Assembly: GCA_902363595.1 (NCBI GenBank)
Contig: CABJAP010000010.1
Location: 62,001-126,000 of the forward strand
Source: Clostridia bacterium
GTDB lineage: Bacteria > Bacillota > Clostridia > Peptostreptococcales > Anaerovoracaceae
DNA length: 64,000 nt
Direction: 5' to 3'
The position numbers and the translations under genes were made by a program. Below, in pieces: positions 59,598-64,000 of the stretch (its first letter is position 1; every line of letters starts with the position of its first letter). Below the pieces are notes generated by a model. The model was not told the DNA's origin. It worked only from the letters and a program-made list of their open reading frames with translations, and ran no database searches.

Positions 59598-60491
59598 ATG
59601 AAAACAACACCAGTTTTAACAAATACCATCGCTCTTCCTGACGGCTCATTCATGCCCAAGCTGGGTCAGGGCACCTGGCAGATGGGTGAGGATGACGCCA
59701 AATTCCATCGAGAGGTATGCGGTCTGCAATACGGGGCCCGGATCGGCATGAATTTGATCGATACCGCGGAAATGTACGCAGATGGCAAAGCGGAAAACAT
59801 CGTCGGAAATGCCATCCGCGATTTGCGCCGCGACCAGCTGTATCTGGTGAGCAAGGTCTATCCCCAGAATGCCTGCCGCGCCCATATTTACTCCAGCCTG
59901 CAGCGCTCCCTCAAGCTGATGGAAACCGATTATCTGGATCTTTATCTCCTTCACTGGCGGGAAGATGCGGACTTGGCAGAGGTGGCATATTGCATGGAGG
60001 ATTTGCGCCGGCAGGGAAAGATCAGGCGTTGGGGCGTTTCCAATTTTGATATAAGCGATATGGAGGATCTTTGGAAAGTTCCCGATGGCAGCAACTGCTG
60101 TGTTAATCAGGTTCTTTACAATCTGGGAACGCGGGGTATCGAATACGATCTCCTTCCGTGGCAGCGGGAAAGAGGCATCCCTATTATGGCCTACAGCCCG
60201 GTGGGACAGGCCGGCGCGCTGACAACCCAAGACGGCGTTTCCAAAGCCATGCTCATGGATGATAAAAATGTGCTGGAGGTTTCTGGCAGGCTGGGAATAT
60301 CAGTGGTTCAGCTGCTGCTGGCCTTTGTCCTCCGCCATGACGATGTGGCCGCCATTCCCAAGGCAGTCTCTTCTTCTCATATTGAGGAAAACGCCGCTGC
60401 TTCTCAGATCATCTTGTCCGACGCCGATCTGGAACAGCTGGAAGCCTCCTTCCCCGCCCCCACCAGGAAAATCCCCATGGAAAAATATTGA
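59598..60491 (+). CDS. Aldo/keto reductase
   Basis: A 297-residue NADPH-dependent oxidoreductase with the full catalytic tetrad: D55, Y60, K86 and H119 (NLIDTAEMY, VSKVYP, YLLHW). The cofactor end shows IPKAVSSSHIEENAAA. It reduces an aldehyde or ketone; the substrate is unknown. GGAGG before the ATG. Divergent from the AraC-GH39-like regulator, which may control it. Upstream lies a short inverted repeat, TAGCAA-N8-TTGCTA (59521 region). Confidence 0.92.
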   Translation: MKTTPVLTNTIALPDGSFMPKLGQGTWQMGEDDAKFHREVCGLQYGARIGMNLIDTAEMYADGKAENIVGNAIRDLRRDQLYLVSKVYPQNACRAHIYSSLQRSLKLMETDYLDLYLLHWREDADLAEVAYCMEDLRRQGKIRRWGVSNFDISDMEDLWKVPDGSNCCVNQVLYNLGTRGIEYDLLPWQRERGIPIMAYSPVGQAGALTTQDGVSKAMLMDDKNVLEVSGRLGISVVQLLLAFVLRHDDVAAIPKAVSSSHIEENAAASQIILSDADLEQLEASFPAPTRKIPMEKY

Positions 60492-60506
60492 TGCGCCCGC
60501 GCAAAA

Positions 60507-60535
60507 TTGACGGATCCCTTTTTATCGTATAAAAT
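60507..60535 (+). promoter_or_regulatory. Promoter of corA-like gene
   Basis: TTGACG (60507-60512), 17 bases, TAAAAT (60530-60535), about 30 bases before the start codon. Confidence 0.6.
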
Positions 60536-60565
60536 GTAGCAAGATAAAAAAGGGAGGTGGACACC

Positions 60566-61510
60566 ATGCTTAAACTTTTTAAAACCGACGGCGGCGTACT
60601 GTCCCGGCTGAACGACTTCGAAGACGGAATTTGGGTGGATCTGGCAGACCCCACCATGGATGAAATCAAGTTGATCGCCGAAAAATACCAGATTGACACC
60701 AACGATATCATCGCCATTCTGGACGATGAAGAGACCTCCCGAGTCGAGCAGGAATCCGGCTATACCTTTATCGTGATCGACATTCCCAGCGAGGAAACCC
60801 GCCACGGCCGAAGCGCTTACACGACCATTCCCCTTGGAATTTTTCTTACAGAAACAGCCATTGTCACTGTCTGCTCCGAAGCAAGCGATATTTTTTCCAT
60901 TTTCAACCGAAAAAGTATGCGTTCCTTCAGCACCAAAAAACAGATGCGCTTTGTCTATCAGGTCTTGTATTCGGTTGCCGTTGAATACCAGCGGCTGCTG
61001 CGTTACATCGATAAAACCAGAAAAGAGATCGAAACTCGTGCTATTAACAACATCGCAGAGGATACTGATCTGATCGACCTTCATGAATTAGAGTCAAACC
61101 TGGTATACTTTACCGCATCCCTCAAATCCAATATGCTGGTGATCGATCGCCTGGTGCGGTACGAGCGGATTAAAAAATACTCGGAAGATAAAGAACTGCT
61201 GGACGATGTGGTGATCGAGATCAAGCAGGCGGCGGAAATGACCGATATCTACATTAATATCATTCACGGCTCCAGAGAATTGATCGCCTCCGTGCTCAAC
61301 GATAAATTGAACCGGGTCATGAAGCTTTTGACTTCCGTTACTCTGATCATGGGTATCCCGACCATCGTTTCCGGTCTCTACGGAATGAACGTGGATGAAA
61401 AGTGGATGCCCCTTTCCCACATGCAGTACGGCTTCGGCCTCATTTGCGCAGGCATTGCAGTCATCTGCGTCCTGGTTATTTTAATTATGAAAAAGAGCAA
61501 ATTACTGTAA
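60566..61510 (+). CDS. CorA-family magnesium/cobalt transporter
   Basis: A 314-residue divalent-cation channel. A large cytoplasmic N-terminal domain is followed by two C-terminal helices with the signature YGMN between them (VSGLYGMNVDEKW) and a basic tail (MKKSKLL). CorA forms pentamers that admit magnesium. GGGAGGTGG precedes the ATG at 60566; the GTG at 60557 lies inside that site and is rejected. Own promoter and terminator, so a single-gene unit. Confidence 0.93.
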   Translation: MLKLFKTDGGVLSRLNDFEDGIWVDLADPTMDEIKLIAEKYQIDTNDIIAILDDEETSRVEQESGYTFIVIDIPSEETRHGRSAYTTIPLGIFLTETAIVTVCSEASDIFSIFNRKSMRSFSTKKQMRFVYQVLYSVAVEYQRLLRYIDKTRKEIETRAINNIAEDTDLIDLHELESNLVYFTASLKSNMLVIDRLVRYERIKKYSEDKELLDDVVIEIKQAAEMTDIYINIIHGSRELIASVLNDKLNRVMKLLTSVTLIMGIPTIVSGLYGMNVDEKWMPLSHMQYGFGLICAGIAVICVLVILIMKKSKLL

Positions 61511-61564
61511 AAGCCATAGAGAAAAACAGGAAAATTCCACGAAATATTGTTTAATAAACTCACC

Positions 61565-61596
61565 AAAACAGGCAGGGCATCGGCTTTGCCTGTTTT
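61565..61596 (+). terminator. Terminator of corA-like gene
   Basis: AAAACAGGCA (61565-61574) pairs with TGCCTGTTTT (61587-61596). The remainder of 61511-61831 holds the next promoter and an untranslated leader of about 180 bases in which I see no known riboswitch. Confidence 0.75.
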
Positions 61597-61616
61597 CATA
61601 ATCATCACAACTTTAA

Positions 61617-61645
61617 TTGCCTTTTTAAGGTAAAACTGCTATACT
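61617..61645 (+). promoter_or_regulatory. Promoter of the GGDEF gene pair
   Basis: TTGCCT (61617-61622), 17 bases, TATACT (61640-61645). Start of transcription near 61652. Confidence 0.55.
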
Positions 61646-61831
61646 GGAGGGTACTCAATTAACTAGTACAGGTACCAAGAAAAAGTTGGTTTTACCCTGC
61701 GGAAAAAGTCTGACATATCGCATATAGGAAGAACGTCGTGCTGGATGGATTAAACAGCGGACGGAGCAGAACGTTCCTCTATTTATCATAAATTCTGCGG
61801 GTTAAGCTTTACAGATAGAAAGGATCAATCG

Positions 61832-63397
61832 ATGATAAGAAAAAAAAGGCAGAAGAAGGATGCCAACTGGAGGCTTTCTTTCAATCCCATTCTGCGATAT
61901 AGTGCAGTTTTCTGCTTGTTGATTGTAATCGTCATTCTGCTGGGCGGAGCCGTTCTGGCTTTCAGCCAGATGAAGTCGACAACCCGCGCCTCCTTGTCCA
62001 GCACGCATTCACAAGTTTCTCTGCGCGTAAATGAGGCCATTACACTCCTGGAAGCGCTGGCGGATTTACCGGAATTTTACGACCCTTCAATCGCGCCTAT
62101 CGACAAAGTCAAAAAACTGGATAAAATGGCCCCTACCTTTGGCTATATGATGATTTGCTACGTGGATTCGGACATTATTGTTTACTCAGACGGCTCCGAA
62201 CCGGCCAGCCTGGCCAGCCGGGATTACATGCAGCGCCTTTTTTCCACCGGAAAGCCGCAGGTAACGGACAGTTTCCTGGCAGGTGCTGACGGCGCAACTT
62301 TGAATTATACGGTGGCAGTTCCCCTTGTGGGTCAGGAGACAAACATTACAGGGTGCCTTTTCTGTGCGATTTACTTTGACGATGTGGTAGGCATTTTAGA
62401 AGAAGCCGCAAGCATCAATCGTTCCAACGCCACCCTGCTCGGTTCCAAAGGGCAGATTATGTCCTCCACTGCGGGCCTGCCTTACGGTGATCCGATTATG
62501 AGCCAGCTGGAAGGGACAACACTGCTTGGCACCACAGCAAATGAACTGGAAGAACAACTGCTGGCTGCTCAGCCGGGAGGTTATTGGAATTTTGAAAAAG
62601 GCATGCTCTTCTATTCCTCTTACCAGCGCGTGGAAAACACCAATTGGGATATACTCTGCTCCGTAAGCTTTTGGAGCGTTTTCTCGGGTCTGCTCCCCTC
62701 CCTGTTGTTCGTTGCGGCTTTGACTGTATTTCTCTGCGGCGGCCTGATGGTGATCCTTCGCCGTTATATCGCAAAAGAGATGGCGATTGTGGACACTCTG
62801 GTCCATTCAGTAGAGGATCTGGAAAGGAAGATTTATCAGGATAAAAATCCGGAAGACCGGGATTTCAACGAGATTATTCGCCTGACCAGCACCGGGCTGT
62901 CGGATAGTCTGACTGGCGTAGTCACGCGCTCCGTATTTCTGAATCAGGCCTCCTCGCTGCTGCGAGATGCAGATCCAAATCTGGTGAGCGCTTTATGCTT
63001 TGTGGATATGGATAATCTAAAGTACATCAACGATACCCATGGTCATGGAGGCGGGGATGTAGCTCTCAAAAGTGTGGGTTACATCCTGCGGGAGTATGAA
63101 AAGCGATATGACGGAGCGGTCGGGCGGTATGGCGGCGACGAGTTTGTACTGCTCCTGATCAACCTGGAAAGCGAAGATGAACTGTGCAGTGTATTGGATG
63201 AATTGGTGCTGCGGCTTCAAGGAGAAGTCAAATCCGCCGGACAGCGCATTCCGGTTCAGTGCAGCGTAGGTGTCGCTTTGTGTCGGCCGGACTCCGATCT
63301 GGATCAGGTGATCGCCGATGCGGATGAAGCCCTGTACTTCGTAAAACAAAATGGAAAAGGCTATTATAAAATTCACAAGAACGGAGAAGCTCTATGA
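61832..63397 (+). CDS. Cache-domain diguanylate cyclase
   Basis: A 521-residue membrane protein. Helix 1 (about 25-47), an extracellular Cache-like sensor (about 48-285: YMMICYVDSDIIVYSDGSE, NWDILCSVSF), helix 2 (about 290-315), and a GGDEF domain with intact RYGGDEFV. The residues five before the signature read RYDG, so the RxxD inhibitory site is missing and the enzyme is probably not product-inhibited. It makes c-di-GMP in response to an outside ligand. AAAGGATC before the ATG. Its stop overlaps the next start. Confidence 0.9.
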   Translation: MIRKKRQKKDANWRLSFNPILRYSAVFCLLIVIVILLGGAVLAFSQMKSTTRASLSSTHSQVSLRVNEAITLLEALADLPEFYDPSIAPIDKVKKLDKMAPTFGYMMICYVDSDIIVYSDGSEPASLASRDYMQRLFSTGKPQVTDSFLAGADGATLNYTVAVPLVGQETNITGCLFCAIYFDDVVGILEEAASINRSNATLLGSKGQIMSSTAGLPYGDPIMSQLEGTTLLGTTANELEEQLLAAQPGGYWNFEKGMLFYSSYQRVENTNWDILCSVSFWSVFSGLLPSLLFVAALTVFLCGGLMVILRRYIAKEMAIVDTLVHSVEDLERKIYQDKNPEDRDFNEIIRLTSTGLSDSLTGVVTRSVFLNQASSLLRDADPNLVSALCFVDMDNLKYINDTHGHGGGDVALKSVGYILREYEKRYDGAVGRYGGDEFVLLLINLESEDELCSVLDELVLRLQGEVKSAGQRIPVQCSVGVALCRPDSDLDQVIADADEALYFVKQNGKGYYKIHKNGEAL

Positions 63398-64000
63398 ACA
63401 AGCAAATCCTGCAGCGTTTGTTAATCTGCGGTTTCGCCCTGCTGCTTCTGATCGCGGCGGGAATCTGTGCAAAACAAATTGAGCAGGCATTCAGCAGCGC
63501 TCATCAAACAAAAGCAAAACAAAGCCTTCAGCTTTACAGTCAGAATGTTATGTTTCAGCTCCAAAACAAGCTCAATGAAGCCGAGCCTCTGGCCAGGCTG
63601 GCCCTTGCGGCTAAAAATCCGGATGCCGACTGGTTTGAGCAAGCCGCAGCTCCTGTTATGAAAAAGGAAGGTGTGCGGTATGCCTGCCTGGTGGAAGGCG
63701 ATACCGTAGTCAGCGCACTGCCCAAAGCAGAGTACGGTAGCCGGGTCGGAAAGGATTTAAAGGATTTTTCCTATGTTTATACAATGGCAAAAGTGATCAA
63801 AGACACGGTTGTAGAAGGCCCGATAGCAATCCGTTCCAACGGCTCGGAAGAGGAAGTTTTTCTTTTCCTGCAGCCAATCGTAAAAAACAATGCTTACCTG
63901 GGCGAAGTCGCAGTTGCCCTCGACAGCAGCTTTGTTTTAAAAAATCTGGGGCTCGATGGTCTCTCCCAGCAGGGATATGACTATGAAGTATGGCATGTTG
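63394..64000 (+). CDS. Membrane sensor protein, cut by window end
   Basis: 202 codons before the window ends. An N-terminal membrane helix (LLICGFALLLLIAAGI) is followed by an extracellular region with a Cache/PDC-like pattern (YACLVEGDTVVSALP, NAYLGEVAVALDSSFVLKN). The ATG overlaps the stop of the GGDEF gene (ATGA), so the two are translated together. The output domain is beyond the window; a GGDEF, EAL, kinase or chemotaxis domain would all fit. Confidence 0.75.
   Translation, partial: MNKQILQRLLICGFALLLLIAAGICAKQIEQAFSSAHQTKAKQSLQLYSQNVMFQLQNKLNEAEPLARLALAAKNPDADWFEQAAAPVMKKEGVRYACLVEGDTVVSALPKAEYGSRVGKDLKDFSYVYTMAKVIKDTVVEGPIAIRSNGSEEEVFLFLQPIVKNNAYLGEVAVALDSSFVLKNLGLDGLSQQGYDYEVWHV

Noticed and set aside
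61652..61831. c-di-GMP riboswitch before the GGDEF gene
   Set aside because: I looked for the GEMM motifs and saw none in this leader or before 32573.
1..64000. CRISPR array
   Set aside because: No regularly spaced short repeats were seen; the only repeats are the isolated pairs described.

Overview
The window reads as an anaerobic, low-to-moderate G+C Gram-positive, most likely a member of the Clostridia (Eubacteriales). Almost every gene has a strong AGGAGG-type ribosome binding site. There are a glycyl radical enzyme, methylglyoxal synthase, a TxpA-like type I toxin, streptococcal-type split CoaB and CoaC, a sigma-54 activator and many lipobox or sortless surface proteins, and no outer-membrane genes. 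Many genes concern amino acids, peptides and amides. No 16S or ribosomal marker is present, so genus cannot be given; a peptide- or amino-acid-fermenting gut lineage is only an inference.

Layout. 0-6 kb: a single-module NRPS ending in a reductase domain (visibly G+C-rich), a DUF3089 lipoprotein and an HdeD-like membrane protein. 6-7.7 kb: a small type I toxin with a convergent antisense RNA, and an unknown protein. 7.7-12.8 kb: an M28 peptidase lipoprotein, divergent from a Cache-histidine kinase and a response regulator with an MpsC/DUF2294-like output domain. 12.9-18.7 kb: a peptide-use operon (GPH symporter, P1 peptidase, M18 aminopeptidase, a TRIC fragment) behind a good -24/-12 promoter, with its sigma-54 activator upstream. 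19-23.5 kb: a YtcJ-like amidohydrolase and APC permease, divergent from an AraC regulator. 23.5-32.4 kb: a lower-G+C catabolic operon (APC transporter, two SDRs, second YtcJ-like hydrolase, NodB-fold hydrolase, iron-sulfur flavoprotein, triple-Rid fusion) under a divergent MerR/GyrI regulator. It is bounded by imperfect 30-bp direct repeats, and two of its genes are frameshifted.

32.5-38 kb: a GGDEF sensor, a zinc-ribbon/Ltp protein, broken and partly duplicated YhcG nuclease genes, a lone MNT nucleotidyltransferase and tRNA-Ser with a repeated 3' end. 38-50 kb: mostly core genes (mgsA, thrC, coaB/coaC, VOC, mop, Orn/Lys/Arg decarboxylase, cca, EamA, tRNA-Glu) plus an IS fragment and two paralogs of an unrecognised family. 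51.6-61.5 kb: a glycyl radical enzyme with an unusual Cys-Ile-Gln active-site motif, its activating enzyme, an amino-acid permease, an EamA exporter, an AraC-GH39-like regulator, an aldo/keto reductase and CorA. 61.8-64 kb: two overlapping Cache-type signalling genes, the last cut by the window end.

The best candidates for something undescribed are the glycyl radical enzyme locus (51.6-56.5 kb) and the MerR-controlled, repeat-flanked operon with the triple-Rid protein (23.5-32.4 kb). Smaller points are the mirrored promoters of the toxin-antitoxin pair and the kinase/MpsC-type regulator that shares a symmetric promoter with a secreted peptidase. All family assignments are from motifs read by eye; no database search was possible.
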